Of a stretch of DNA of 64,000 nt, positions 1-8,525 are shown piece by piece. The position numbers and the translations under genes are program-made. The notes beneath the pieces were generated by a model. The model was not told where the DNA came from and did not search any database. It worked only from the letters and a program-made list of their open reading frames with translations. Location of the stretch: positions 2,046,001 through 2,110,000 of the forward strand of contig OY969094.1 of NCBI GenBank assembly GCA_963697695.1. Reading direction: 5' to 3'. Every line of letters starts with the position of its first letter. Positions within the stretch are counted from its first letter, which is position 1. Source of the DNA: VRUE01 sp963697695. Lineage in GTDB: Bacteria > Actinomycetota > Thermoleophilia > Solirubrobacterales > 70-9.

Positions 1-2
1 CG

Positions 3-1361
3 CAGGCACAGGACCTGGTTGTCACGAACGAAGGCGAAGCCGAAACCTGGGTCGAAAGCGTCTCGATCGAAGGCGGCGACGCCTCCCAGTTCAACCTCAG
101 CTGGTCGAACTGCAACACCACGCTCTACGCAGGTCAGAAGTGCACGCTGTCGATCGGCTTCGTCCCCAGCAGCGTTGGTGAGAAGCAGGCGACCGCCGTC
201 GTCCGTTTCGGCGGCACCCAGGTCGAGGCGGCGCTCGCGGGCTCCTCGGTGGCACCCCAGCTGCAGTTCACGCCCCCTAGCCACGACTTCGGCATCCACT
301 GGACCCACTCAGGAAGCGATACCTGGCTGCAGCTCGCCAACGCGGGCGAGGCAGCCGTGCAGGTGAACAACCTCGACATCGTCGGCGACTCGAGCATCTT
401 CGGCACCGGCTCGAGCGACTGCTGGGGCCGCTGGCTGCAGCCCGGGGAAACCTGCGGGGTGCAGGTCTGGTTCAACCCCCAGGACACGGTCGGCTATTCG
501 GCCCAGCTACGGGCAAGCTCGAACTCCTATTCCTTTACGGCTGATCTGAGTGGAACCGGAGGCCGCGCGATTCTCGAAGCCGAGGCGAACCCAGTCGGCT
601 TCGGTGCTGTTCCGGTCGGTGCCGCGGGCGCGACTCGGGCAATCACCCTTGTCAACTCCGGCAACTTGCCCGGCTCCTTCTTCATCGCCGTGATCGCCGG
701 CGGCGACTCCGGCAGCTTCGATCTGCTCGACGAGAACTGCACCGGCGCCCCGGTGATGCCGGGGGCCGGCTGCACCATCAACGTCCGCTTCGACCCGCAG
801 AGCGCCGGTGCCCGGTCGGCCCGCCTCGCGCTCTTCGGCGAAGGCGACGGCGGCACGATGGTGATGCTGAGCGGCGAGGGCGTCGCCCCGATCGCGACCC
901 TGGCGCCTGCCGGCCTGGACTTCGGGCGCCAGACGGTCGGCACGAGGAGCAGCGGCCACTTTCTCACCGTCGCCAACGACGGCAGCGCACCGCTGAAGCT
1001 GTCCGGCGCGGCGATAGTCGGCGCCGACCTCGATCAGTTCCTTCTCGCCGGCGACACCTGTACGGGCACTGTGGTTGCGCCCGGCGAGGAGTGCCTGTTG
1101 CGGATCCGCTTCGCCCCCGACAGCACCGGCGCAAAGGCAGCCACGCTGCGAGTCGCCGGTGGCGCTGGGGTGCTCACCGCCTCGCTGAGCGGGGTCGCGG
1201 TGGCGAATCGTGGAACGGTGTCATCCGCCGTTACCTACCACCCCCGCCGCAAGCGCCACCGCTTTCGCCACGGGGCGCAGCTGAGCGTCGTTGGAGCGAA
1301 TTGCCAGGCGAACCACTGCCGCGTCGCGGTCAGCCGGCGCCTGCGCGTCAAGGGCGGTTAA
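3..1361 (+). CDS. Choice-of-anchor D / ASH-repeat exported protein, 5' end outside the window
   Basis: The frame is open from base 3, so the start lies upstream; about 452 residues are visible. They form four similar beta-sandwich repeats of about 105 residues. Each has a core of the form PG..C...V.F.P...G, seen near bases 140-170, 440-480, 760-795 and 1080-1120, and ends with a short Leu/Gly exit strand. This matches the choice-of-anchor D / ASPM-SPD2-Hydin-like fold, which is usually found in exported or surface proteins. Paired cysteines in most repeats could form disulphides, which fits export. After the last repeat the chain ends in a basic tail rich in Arg and His. No catalytic motif is visible and the ligand is unknown. 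The ATG at base 249 is internal and is not the real start. Confidence 0.75.
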   Translation, partial: QAQDLVVTNEGEAETWVESVSIEGGDASQFNLSWSNCNTTLYAGQKCTLSIGFVPSSVGEKQATAVVRFGGTQVEAALAGSSVAPQLQFTPPSHDFGIHWTHSGSDTWLQLANAGEAAVQVNNLDIVGDSSIFGTGSSDCWGRWLQPGETCGVQVWFNPQDTVGYSAQLRASSNSYSFTADLSGTGGRAILEAEANPVGFGAVPVGAAGATRAITLVNSGNLPGSFFIAVIAGGDSGSFDLLDENCTGAPVMPGAGCTINVRFDPQSAGARSARLALFGEGDGGTMVMLSGEGVAPIATLAPAGLDFGRQTVGTRSSGHFLTVANDGSAPLKLSGAAIVGADLDQFLLAGDTCTGTVVAPGEECLLRIRFAPDSTGAKAATLRVAGGAGVLTASLSGVAVANRGTVSSAVTYHPRRKRHRFRHGAQLSVVGANCQANHCRVAVSRRLRVKGG

Positions 1362-1369
1362 CTGCGGGA

Positions 1370-2041
1370 ATGCCCGAGGCGGTCCTCTTCGACATCGACG
1401 GCACCCTGCTGGTCACCGGGGGTGCCGGCGGGGTCGCCTGGCAACGCGCCTTCGCGGAGCTGCACGGGATCGAAGCCAACGTCGCCGAGCACACCGACGC
1501 CGGCATGACCGACCCCGAGATCGCCGCGATCATCTTCCGCGAGGTGATCGGCGGGGAGGGCAGCCCGGAAGAGCGGGCGAAGGCGATCGCCGGCTACCTC
1601 AAGCACCTGCCGGACACGGTCGCCGAGTCGAGCGGCTACCGGGTGATGCCCGGCATCGAGGACCTGCTCGATCGCCTCATCGACGAAGGAGTGCTGCTTG
1701 GCCTCGTCACCGGCAACATCGAGGCAGCCGCCCACATCAAGCTCTCCCGTGCCCGCCTCAACCGCTTCTTCAGCTTCGGTGGCTACGGCTCCGACTCGCC
1801 TGACCGTACCGAGGTGACAAAGGCAGCACTGCGGCGCGGCGCGCTCGTCTCCGGCGGCACCCTCAGCGATCGCGCCTGTATCGCGGTCGGCGACACCCCC
1901 CGCGACGTCAAGGCCGGCCACGGTGCCGGGATCAAGGTCGTCGGCGTCGCCACCGGCAGCTACTCGGTCGAGCAGCTGCGCGAATCCGGAGCCGACTGGG
2001 CGCTCCCCTCAGTCGAAGAGGGCTTTCCTCAGGACGTCTAA
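1370..2041 (+). CDS. HAD-superfamily hydrolase (phosphoglycolate-phosphatase-like)
   Basis: This 223-residue protein has the four HAD motifs. Motif I is DIDGT near residue 8, with nucleophile and acid/base Asp. A helical cap follows, then LVTGN (motif II) near residue 110, a basic motif III region, and GDTPRDVKAG (motif IV) near residue 175. Family members remove phosphate from small metabolites; the substrate cannot be read from sequence. The ATG at 1370 is chosen because it begins directly with the motif-I strand. The longer open frame starting at 1091 only overlaps the preceding gene. It begins 8 nt after the upstream stop and has no clear ribosome-binding site. Confidence 0.8.
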   Translation: MPEAVLFDIDGTLLVTGGAGGVAWQRAFAELHGIEANVAEHTDAGMTDPEIAAIIFREVIGGEGSPEERAKAIAGYLKHLPDTVAESSGYRVMPGIEDLLDRLIDEGVLLGLVTGNIEAAAHIKLSRARLNRFFSFGGYGSDSPDRTEVTKAALRRGALVSGGTLSDRACIAVGDTPRDVKAGHGAGIKVVGVATGSYSVEQLRESGADWALPSVEEGFPQDV

Positions 2042-2052
2042 AGTAATGCGCC

Positions 2053-2973
2053 ATGTCGGCAAGGGTCGCCGGGATGGCGTGTTGGGTGCGGGCGGGGTTT
2101 CTCCTCCTGCTCGTGTTCTGGGCGGCTGCATCGATCGGCTGCGGTGGCGACGCACCTTCCACCGCGTCCGATTCACAACAGGCGGACCGCTTCGACGCGG
2201 AGCAGGCCTTTCGACTGGTCGAGCGCCAGGTCGCCGCCGGCCAGCGACCCGCCGGTTCGCCCCAGCTGCGCAAGCTCGCGGCTGAACTGCGACCGCTGCT
2301 TCCCAGCGGGCGCTTCGAATCGATCCCCGGCGAGCCCCGCTTGCGCAACGTCGTCGGCACCTTGCCGGGGATTCGGCCCGGGATCGTCGTCGGTGCCCAC
2401 TACGACACCCTTGTCAAGCCCGCCGGCTTCGTCGGAGCGAACAACGGCGCCGCCGGCACGGCCGTCGTGATCGCCGCCGCTCGGGCACTGCAGCGAGCGC
2501 AACCGGCCAAGGGTGCGCGGGAGGTCGACTTCGTGCTCTTCGACGGCGAGGAGCCGGCGGCCGGGCTTCCCGAGGAAAGTGCCGATTTCTACAGCGAAGG
2601 GCTGCGCGGCTCACGGGCCTACGCGTCCGCTCATACCGGCGAGACCCAAGCGATGATCCTGCTCGACTACGTCGGCAACCGCGGTCTGCGCCTGCCGCGA
2701 GAGGCGACCTCGACCCCGTCGCTGTGGAGCCGGGTCTTGCGTGCAGCCGAAGTCGCGGACGCCCAGAGGTTCTTCTCGGCCGAAGCCGGTCCGGCGATCG
2801 TCGACGATCACACTCCGTTCCTGCGGGCCGGCGTACCGGCAGTCGACCTGATCGACTGGAGCTACCCGGGTCACTCGCTGGCTGATGGCCTGGACAAGAT
2901 CTCGCGTCAGAGCCTCGACGGCGTCGGCGAGACAATCGTCCAGCTGGTCGAAGAACTACGCCTGGGCTCCTGA
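2053..2973 (+). CDS. M28-family zinc peptidase, membrane-anchored or secreted
   Basis: The protein has 306 residues. A hydrophobic N-terminal segment (about residues 10-28) ends at a Cys in IGC, so it is either a signal peptide with a weak lipobox or a signal anchor. The M28 core follows: GAHYDT (first zinc His), a GANNGAAG stretch, DGEE (general base and zinc Glu), LLDYVGN and DDHTPF (last His). Such enzymes are aminopeptidases or glutaminyl-cyclase-like proteins acting outside the membrane. In the third motif the family normally has an Asp bridging both zincs; here the aligned residue appears to be Asn, so activity may be altered. A TAAAGT hexamer at 2039-2044 lies 9 nt before the ATG, suggesting a leaderless mRNA. 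Confidence 0.75.
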   Translation: MSARVAGMACWVRAGFLLLLVFWAAASIGCGGDAPSTASDSQQADRFDAEQAFRLVERQVAAGQRPAGSPQLRKLAAELRPLLPSGRFESIPGEPRLRNVVGTLPGIRPGIVVGAHYDTLVKPAGFVGANNGAAGTAVVIAAARALQRAQPAKGAREVDFVLFDGEEPAAGLPEESADFYSEGLRGSRAYASAHTGETQAMILLDYVGNRGLRLPREATSTPSLWSRVLRAAEVADAQRFFSAEAGPAIVDDHTPFLRAGVPAVDLIDWSYPGHSLADGLDKISRQSLDGVGETIVQLVEELRLGS

Positions 2974-3047
2974 CACAGCGCATGCCGGCGTCCTCGGTCG
3001 CTCGCGTGCAGAGCACGCCACACTCCCTACTCCTTGGCCTGCTTGCG

Positions 3048-4256
3048 TCAGGAGCCCAGGGTGCAGCGGGCCTGGTAGATCGAGGTGAAGCCCGATTCGA
3101 AGCCGTTGCGCGCGGCGCGCAGGTAGAGGCGCCAGACGCGCACCCGCTCCGGCCCCGCGAGCCGCACGGCGTCGTCGAGATTCTCGTCGAGGCGACGTGC
3201 CCAGTGGCGCAGCGTCTCGGCGTAGTCGGCACCGAACTCCTCGACGTGGCGGGTGATGAAGCCCGCCCGCTCAAGCGCCAGCAGCACCCGGGACAGGTGC
3301 AGCGGGTCGGCGTCGGGGAAGACGTAGCGTTCCGAGAACGGCCCCGCATCGGGATCGCTGTGGCGGAGCCGGGTGATGCCGTGGTTGAGCAGGCGCCCGC
3401 CGGGCTCCAGCAGTCCGGCCAGCGTGCGCGCGTAGACGTCGATCTGCTCGGCGCCGACGTGCTCGACCATGCCGATGCTGGCGATCGCATCGAAACGCTC
3501 GCCAACCAGGTCGCGGTAGTCCATCACCCGGATCTCGACCCGGTCGGCGACGCCGGCTGCCTCGGCACGCTGCCGCGCCCTTTCCGCCTGCGGAGGGGAG
3601 AGGGTGATGCCGACCACGCTGGCACCGTGTTTCGTCGCCGCCCAGAGCGGGAAGCTGCCCCAGCCACAGCCGACGTCGAGCACGCGGTCGCCCTCCTTCA
3701 GCTCCAGCTTGCGGGCGACCATCTCCAGCTTCTCCTCCTGGGCCGCCTCCAGCGTCTCCGCTCCGCGTGAGAAGACCGCGCAGCTGTAGGTCATCGAGTC
3801 GTCGAGGAAGAGCGAGAAGAACTCGTTGGAGACGTCGTAGTGGTGGCGGACCGCCTCGGAGTCGCGCTCCTTGCTGTGGCGCCTGCCGCTTGGCTGCAGC
3901 TCCGAGTCCGGCCGCCGGGGCGGCCGGGTCAAACCAGCCGCGCGTACGGCGCCGAACAGCAGCCGTGCCTTGTCGCCCCCTTCCAGCGACGGCGGCTTCC
4001 AGCTGTCGAGCAGCTCGATCACCGCGTCCATGTCGTCGACCTCGATCTCGCCGCTGACGTAGGCGCGCCCGAGGCCGAGCTGTCCGGGAGCACGCAGCGC
4101 GTGTGCGGCGGCGCGGGGAGAGCGCACAAAGAAGGTCGGTCCCTCGCCGCCGGTTGCCGGCAGGCGCGTCCCGTCCCAGAACTCGACCGTGAACGGCCGC
4201 TCCGGGATCAGCCCTTCGATCTCACGTCGCAGTCTCGCGGTGCTGGCGAACGGCAT
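3048..4256 (-). CDS. Cyclopropane-fatty-acyl-phospholipid synthase family methyltransferase
   Basis: This 402-residue protein has an N-terminal lipid-binding domain (residues 1-130) and a class I methyltransferase domain. Recognisable elements are HHYDVSNEFF (138-147), MTYSCAVF (155-162), the SAM-binding loop VLDVGCGWGS (192-201) and GMVEHVG. These are typical of CFA/mycolic-type synthases, which add a methylene or methyl group to unsaturated acyl chains of membrane lipids using S-adenosylmethionine. The divergent neighbour is a fatty-acid desaturase, which could supply the double bond this enzyme modifies; that functional link is inference. The ATG is only 24 bp from the neighbour's GTG, and a TATGCT hexamer (4268 to 4263 on the minus strand) lies 7 nt upstream, so the transcript is probably leaderless. 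Confidence 0.88.
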   Translation of the reverse strand: MPFASTARLRREIEGLIPERPFTVEFWDGTRLPATGGEGPTFFVRSPRAAAHALRAPGQLGLGRAYVSGEIEVDDMDAVIELLDSWKPPSLEGGDKARLLFGAVRAAGLTRPPRRPDSELQPSGRRHSKERDSEAVRHHYDVSNEFFSLFLDDSMTYSCAVFSRGAETLEAAQEEKLEMVARKLELKEGDRVLDVGCGWGSFPLWAATKHGASVVGITLSPPQAERARQRAEAAGVADRVEIRVMDYRDLVGERFDAIASIGMVEHVGAEQIDVYARTLAGLLEPGGRLLNHGITRLRHSDPDAGPFSERYVFPDADPLHLSRVLLALERAGFITRHVEEFGADYAETLRHWARRLDENLDDAVRLAGPERVRVWRLYLRAARNGFESGFTSIYQARCTLGS

Positions 4257-4262
4257 CGGCGC

Positions 4263-4272
4263 AGCATATGAT
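4263..4272. promoter_or_regulatory. Overlapping divergent -10 hexamers for the cfa-like and desaturase genes
   Basis: The plus strand reads AGCATATGAT here. TATGAT (4267-4272) ends 9 nt before the plus-strand GTG at 4281. On the minus strand TATGCT (4268 to 4263) ends 7 nt before the ATG at 4256. Both hexamers fit the TAnnnT -10 pattern and share the CATATG core. No Shine-Dalgarno site fits in the remaining space. Confidence 0.55.
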
Positions 4273-4280
4273 CGCTCACA

Positions 4281-5201
4281 GTGGCAGGGCCTCTTCCTTC
4301 AGACATCCAGCCGGTCGCGAACGAGACGCGGGACCGGATCATCACCGGGCTGGTGACGCTGATCCCGTTTGTCGCAATCGGCTTTGCCGGCTGGCAGGTG
4401 TGGGGCAGCGCCCTGCACTGGAGCGACGTCTTCCTCTTCCTCGGGATGTACGTGCTCACCGGTCTCGGGATCACGGTCGGCTTTCACCGCCACCTCACCC
4501 ACCGCAGCTTCAAGACGACGAAATGGCTGCACGGCCTGCTGGGGATACTCGGTTCGGCTGCGATCGAGGGGCCGGTGATCTCCTGGGTCGCCGACCACCG
4601 CAAGCACCACGCTTTCTCCGACGAAGAGGGGGACCCGCACAGCCCCCACGTCGATCACGGCCACGGCTTCCAGGGCGCCATGCGGGGTCTCTTCCACGCC
4701 CACATGGGCTGGCTCTTCATCCACACCCAGCGTGGCAACAAGGAACGCTTCGCCCCCGACCTGCTCGAGGACCCGGTGATCAGCTGGGTCGACCGCACCT
4801 TCCTGCACTGGGCGATCCTCGGCCTGTTGATCCCCTTCGCGCTGGGCTGGTTGATCGGCGGCACCCTCTTCGCCGGGCTCACCGGCCTGCTCTGGGGCGG
4901 CCTGGTCAGGGTCTTCGTCCTGCACCACTTCACCTACAGCATCAACTCCCTTTGCCACGTCTTCGGCAACCGGGACTACGAGACCACCGACGAGTCGCGC
5001 AATCTCGCTCTGATCGCGATCCCGACCCTCGGCGAGGCCTGGCACAACAACCACCACGCCTTCCCCACCTCCGCCGTCCACGGCCTCGGCCGCTGGCAGC
5101 CCGACCCCTCGGCGATCGTGATCGACCTGCTCGAGAAGACCGGCCTGGTCTGGGACGTCGTCCGCGTCCCCCCCGAGCGCCTAGCCGCCAAGGCCGTCTG
5201 A
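4281..5201 (+). CDS. Acyl-CoA/acyl-lipid desaturase (membrane di-iron)
   Basis: The protein has 306 residues and at least four hydrophobic membrane segments. The three His boxes of membrane fatty-acid desaturases are present: HRHLTH (69-74), HRKHH (106-110) and HNNHHAFP (about 255-262). These ligate a di-iron centre that introduces a double bond, usually delta-9, into acyl chains. The GTG at 4281 is chosen because the first His box then falls at the normal distance and a -10-like hexamer lies just upstream. The 3' end overlaps the convergent nucleotidyltransferase gene by 21 bp. Confidence 0.88.
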   Translation: MAGPLPSDIQPVANETRDRIITGLVTLIPFVAIGFAGWQVWGSALHWSDVFLFLGMYVLTGLGITVGFHRHLTHRSFKTTKWLHGLLGILGSAAIEGPVISWVADHRKHHAFSDEEGDPHSPHVDHGHGFQGAMRGLFHAHMGWLFIHTQRGNKERFAPDLLEDPVISWVDRTFLHWAILGLLIPFALGWLIGGTLFAGLTGLLWGGLVRVFVLHHFTYSINSLCHVFGNRDYETTDESRNLALIAIPTLGEAWHNNHHAFPTSAVHGLGRWQPDPSAIVIDLLEKTGLVWDVVRVPPERLAAKAV

Positions 5202-5714
5202 CTCGCCTCGACCCTCGAGGTCGAGTAGCGCTGCGATGTCGTCGAGATCGGCTGGCCGGCCGCTGGCGCGCTTCATCCGGATCAGGTCATCGAGGCCTAC
5301 GATCGGGATCTCGATGCCGTCGATTTCGACGACAAGGGCGGAATCCCGCAGGCGATCGAAGGGTCTCGCGCCCTTGGGTTCGTTGAGGATGTGGAGCTGC
5401 CCGTGTCGGGTGGAGAGGGGTGGGACCACGGCAGCGATCGCCAAGCGCTCCGAGTCCGCGACCTGCACCTGAGAGTCTCCTGGCAGGGCGTCACGTGGTT
5501 GGGCTTCCAGCTCTTCCAGGGCGGATGCGAGCCGCTTCAGGTTTTCATCGCTTCGGCGCGGCACGAGATCGAGGTCCATGGTGGTTCGTCGATGACCGTG
5601 AACCTGAACTGCAATGCCACCGATCACCACAAAGTCGACGCCATGACCGGCGAGTGTCTGCAGCAGGCGACTGAGATCGAGGGGGCGCTCCGCTGCTTGC
5701 GAGAGCTTGCTCAA
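5181..5714 (-). CDS. Nucleotidyltransferase-fold protein (AbiEii-like putative toxin)
   Basis: This 177-residue protein has the nucleotidyltransferase core GGIAVQVHG (about 33-41) followed by TTMDLDLVP, where the two Asp would bind metal. A C-terminal segment LDDLIRMKRASGRPADLDD is typical of small NTase-fold proteins of the AbiEii/DUF1814 group. It begins 10 nt after an XRE-family regulator gene on the same strand. That order, DNA-binding antitoxin then NTase toxin, suggests a toxin-antitoxin-like pair. The target is unknown. The 3' end overlaps the convergent desaturase gene. Confidence 0.7.
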   Translation of the reverse strand: MSKLSQAAERPLDLSRLLQTLAGHGVDFVVIGGIAVQVHGHRRTTMDLDLVPRRSDENLKRLASALEELEAQPRDALPGDSQVQVADSERLAIAAVVPPLSTRHGQLHILNEPKGARPFDRLRDSALVVEIDGIEIPIVGLDDLIRMKRASGRPADLDDIAALLDLEGRGESDGLGG

Positions 5715-5724
5715 TTCTGCTCCC

Positions 5725-6087
5725 TCATGGTTGCCGGATGACCCCGCGGCGCGCCTCTTCCCCGGCTAGCGCGAGCTGTGAGGCCACGCGGTTCCAAGAC
5801 GCTGCCTCTCGAAGGCGTTCTGCCGCAGACATCCTCGCTGCGGCCGTCAGGTCGGCACTGGAAATCGGGCTTGCGAGTGGCTCGACCTTCAGCTCGAGGC
5901 GCTCGCCCATCGCCAGCAAGAGCGTTGCGACTCGCTCGAAGGTGGGCGATTCGGCGCCACGCTCGATGCGGCTGACCGCATCCTGGCTCGTTCCCGCCCG
6001 CAACGCCAATCGTCGCTGGCTGAGGCCGTGTCGTTCTCGGGTTTCTCTCAGCAAAGAGCCCAGGTCCGAAATATTCTGACACCGCAT
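5725..6087 (-). CDS. XRE-family transcriptional regulator (putative antitoxin)
   Basis: The 120-residue protein begins with a Cro/CI helix-turn-helix domain: LLRETRERHGLSQRRLA then SQDAVSRIERG (about residues 12-45). A C-terminal region of about 60 residues has no recognisable fold. It is first gene of a two-gene unit with the NTase. A perfect 11-bp inverted repeat surrounds the start codon (6072-6101), so autoregulation is likely. The upstream arm contains TATTCT ending 9 nt before the ATG, so the mRNA may have no leader. Confidence 0.75.
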   Translation of the reverse strand: MRCQNISDLGSLLRETRERHGLSQRRLALRAGTSQDAVSRIERGAESPTFERVATLLLAMGERLELKVEPLASPISSADLTAAARMSAAERLREAASWNRVASQLALAGEEARRGVIRQP

Positions 6088-6101
6088 ACAGTGTCAGAAT
6101 A
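6072..6101. promoter_or_regulatory. Operator-like perfect inverted repeat over the XRE start
   Basis: TATTCTGACAC (6072-6082) and GTGTCAGAATA (6091-6101) are perfect reverse complements separated by 8 nt. The spacer contains the XRE gene's start codon (CAT at 6085-6087 on the plus strand). The right arm read on the minus strand supplies a -10-like TATTCT. Binding of the XRE protein here would block its own transcription. Confidence 0.7.
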
Positions 6102-6110
6102 ACTGAACAG

Positions 6111-8480
6111 CTAGGGCGTGGCGGGCGACTCGTACCAGTCGATCCAGCCACCGCATGCCTCACTCAGGGGGACGATGCGGTGGGGGCGGGCGGGAACGGC
6201 GACCAGTTGGCCGAGGTAGGCCTTGCCGTCGTAGCCGCTGAGACGCTGGAGGAAGCTCGGCTCCGCGGTGGTGATCGTGAAGCGCAGCGGGCCGCCGTCG
6301 CTGACGAGTTCGCCTGCCGGCCAGAACTGACCGTCGTTGAAGAGGCTGATCGTGTTGGGGCGCTGGCCGTCGAGTGCCGCCGAGAGGGACTGGCGGAAGC
6401 CGGGTGCGGAGAGGGTCAGGTCGAAGGGGGAGAAGTACTGCAGCGAGAGGCGCCAGCGGCCGGGCGGCAGGTTCAGCGTCTGCGAGGTGCGCTCGTCGGT
6501 GCCCAGGATGGCGATGGGGCTCCAGCGTCCCTTGCCGCCGATCACCGGGTTTGGGAAGAGCGAGGCTATGCCCTGGTTGGAGGTGAGGATGCGGAGCTCC
6601 GGTGCGGCGCAGTCGGCGAATGCGGCCGGCTCGGTTCCCTCGAGCAGCACGTGGCGATCCTCCGGCGGCGGCGAGATCTGCTTCCAGAGCAGGTACGAGG
6701 GGGTGGCCGCAACGCGGCGGAAGCCTTTCGGAGCTTCGCTGTTCCAGGCTGCTCGTCCGGTGACCACGAAGGGGAAGCGTTCGAGCGTCGCCTGTGAGAA
6801 GGAGTCGAAATCGATCGGGCTGTAGGCGTTGCCGGTGTCGAAGGGCTTCTCCGGGTTCTGCGAGACGTCGGTGTCGGGGAACTCGACCAGCGGCACGTGC
6901 GTGTCGGCGCCGAGCAGCTCATGAGCGGCAAAGCGGTCCTGGCCCGCGTAGAGGACGGGTTCCCCGCGGATGATCGGTACGAAGGCCTGCAGCTCGGAGC
7001 CGTGCCCGGGCGGACCGACCGGCGCGTCGCGCAGCGCCAGCAGGCTCGAGTACACCGCCCCCCCGACGAACGCCACTGCGAGAACGCTCCAGCCGAACCG
7101 CACTACTCCCGCCGATGGGCCGAAGTTACGAGATATAGGACGCTTTTCGTCCCGTCGGCGGCCGAACTCGAAGAGGAGCGGCCGGATCGCCACCAGCATC
7201 GCCAGCGGCGCCCCGATCATCAGCGCCTTTGCCTGCGAGTACTCGCCGCTGGTCAGGAGCGCAGCGATGTAGAGGAGGGCGCAGGCGGCCAGCCCGGCCG
7301 GCACCGCGAGATCGCGGCGGCGCACCCACCAAACGGTTCCCAGTAGGACCGCGAGCCCGGCTATTGCACCGGCCAGGCCGGGCAGCTGGGCGCCACCGGC
7401 TGCATTGAGGCGGTAGTTGCCCGCCGGCCAGATCCCGAGTGCCTCGACCGGGGAGACGGGGCCGTAGGTATTGCTGCCGGCAACCCTGTTGAACCCCTGA
7501 GCGAAGCCGAAGGGTCCGACGATCGTCAGCAGCACGGCCAAGCCGGCGAGGGCGGCAATCGTCAGCAGCGTCGCCGGACGCAGCAGCAGCCGCAGCAGCG
7601 CCCGCGGAGCCAGCGCCCGCCGCACGGCCGGAACGGTAAGCCCCCAGAGGATGAGGATCCCCACCGGCCAGGCCAGCCCGGCGAAGCTGTAGGAGAAGAA
7701 GATGCCGCCGGCGAGGGCGAGGAAGGGAAGGAGGAAGAGCAGCCGCGGCCAAATCCTCGCGGGCAGACGGCCAGGGTCGAGCAGGTACACCGCAAAGGCG
7801 AGCACGAAGAGCGCCTCGGCGGTCTCCTTGAAGGTGCCCTGGGCGAAGTAGGAGGCGCCGAGGTAGGGAATCGCGACCAGGGTTGCCGCAAGGAAGCGCC
7901 GACTGCGGCCGAGGTCCGCCAGCGCCGCCAGTGCGGTGAGCGCCGTGAGCACCCCGATCGCGAAGATCTCGCCGACAAAGGCTTGACCGAGGCTGATCCC
8001 GGGCACAGCCGCAACTGCGTCGGCGAGCGCGTGCGGGCCCAGCGGGTAGCCGGTTTCCGGTGCCGGTCCGAGCCCGCTGCGCAGCCACTCCGCCCAGGCC
8101 AGGTGCAGGCCGAGGTCGTTGTTGAATCCCATTCCGATCAGGCCCCAGCGGCCGTTGATCGCGAAGGGGATCGAGAGGACCAGGACGACGATGAGCGCCA
8201 CCGGCAATCCGTCGCGCAGAGAGTCGCCGTCCTCGCGACGCGGTAGCCACCAGAGGAGTGCCGCTGCCGCCGCGATGAGCAGAACCAGGCCGATTGCTGC
8301 ACTGGTCGCGTGGCCGGGGGCGCGGGCGAGGAAGCCGGTGACCGTGAGCATCGCCCCGAATCCGGTCACGGGCGCCAGCCACGACCGGGAGGGGCTCGCG
8401 CCGGCAAGCCCGAGGATCGCGCGTCCAACCAGCAGCGAAGCGGCGCAGATCAGCGCCGCCGAGGCGTAGGTCCCGATCAT
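6111..8480 (-). CDS. Large polytopic membrane protein, uncharacterised (GT-C-like architecture)
   Basis: This 789-residue protein has about a dozen hydrophobic helices in its first 500 residues, followed by a soluble C-terminal domain of about 280 residues with a beta-rich character. A polytopic membrane part with a C-terminal extracytoplasmic domain resembles GT-C glycosyltransferases and related cell-envelope proteins. Acidic residues occur in an early loop (NNDLGLH), but I cannot name a family or catalytic site. It lies immediately downstream of the MBL-fold gene on the same strand. Its 3' end is 23 bp from the XRE start, so it overlaps that gene's upstream promoter region. Confidence 0.7.
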   Translation of the reverse strand: MIGTYASAALICAASLLVGRAILGLAGASPSRSWLAPVTGFGAMLTVTGFLARAPGHATSAAIGLVLLIAAAAALLWWLPRREDGDSLRDGLPVALIVVLVLSIPFAINGRWGLIGMGFNNDLGLHLAWAEWLRSGLGPAPETGYPLGPHALADAVAAVPGISLGQAFVGEIFAIGVLTALTALAALADLGRSRRFLAATLVAIPYLGASYFAQGTFKETAEALFVLAFAVYLLDPGRLPARIWPRLLFLLPFLALAGGIFFSYSFAGLAWPVGILILWGLTVPAVRRALAPRALLRLLLRPATLLTIAALAGLAVLLTIVGPFGFAQGFNRVAGSNTYGPVSPVEALGIWPAGNYRLNAAGGAQLPGLAGAIAGLAVLLGTVWWVRRRDLAVPAGLAACALLYIAALLTSGEYSQAKALMIGAPLAMLVAIRPLLFEFGRRRDEKRPISRNFGPSAGVVRFGWSVLAVAFVGGAVYSSLLALRDAPVGPPGHGSELQAFVPIIRGEPVLYAGQDRFAAHELLGADTHVPLVEFPDTDVSQNPEKPFDTGNAYSPIDFDSFSQATLERFPFVVTGRAAWNSEAPKGFRRVAATPSYLLWKQISPPPEDRHVLLEGTEPAAFADCAAPELRILTSNQGIASLFPNPVIGGKGRWSPIAILGTDERTSQTLNLPPGRWRLSLQYFSPFDLTLSAPGFRQSLSAALDGQRPNTISLFNDGQFWPAGELVSDGGPLRFTITTAEPSFLQRLSGYDGKAYLGQLVAVPARPHRIVPLSEACGGWIDWYESPATP

Positions 8481-8525
8481 CAGGGGCGGAAACTATGGCA
8501 GCGGCGCCAGCCAGCGCGCCTCGGC

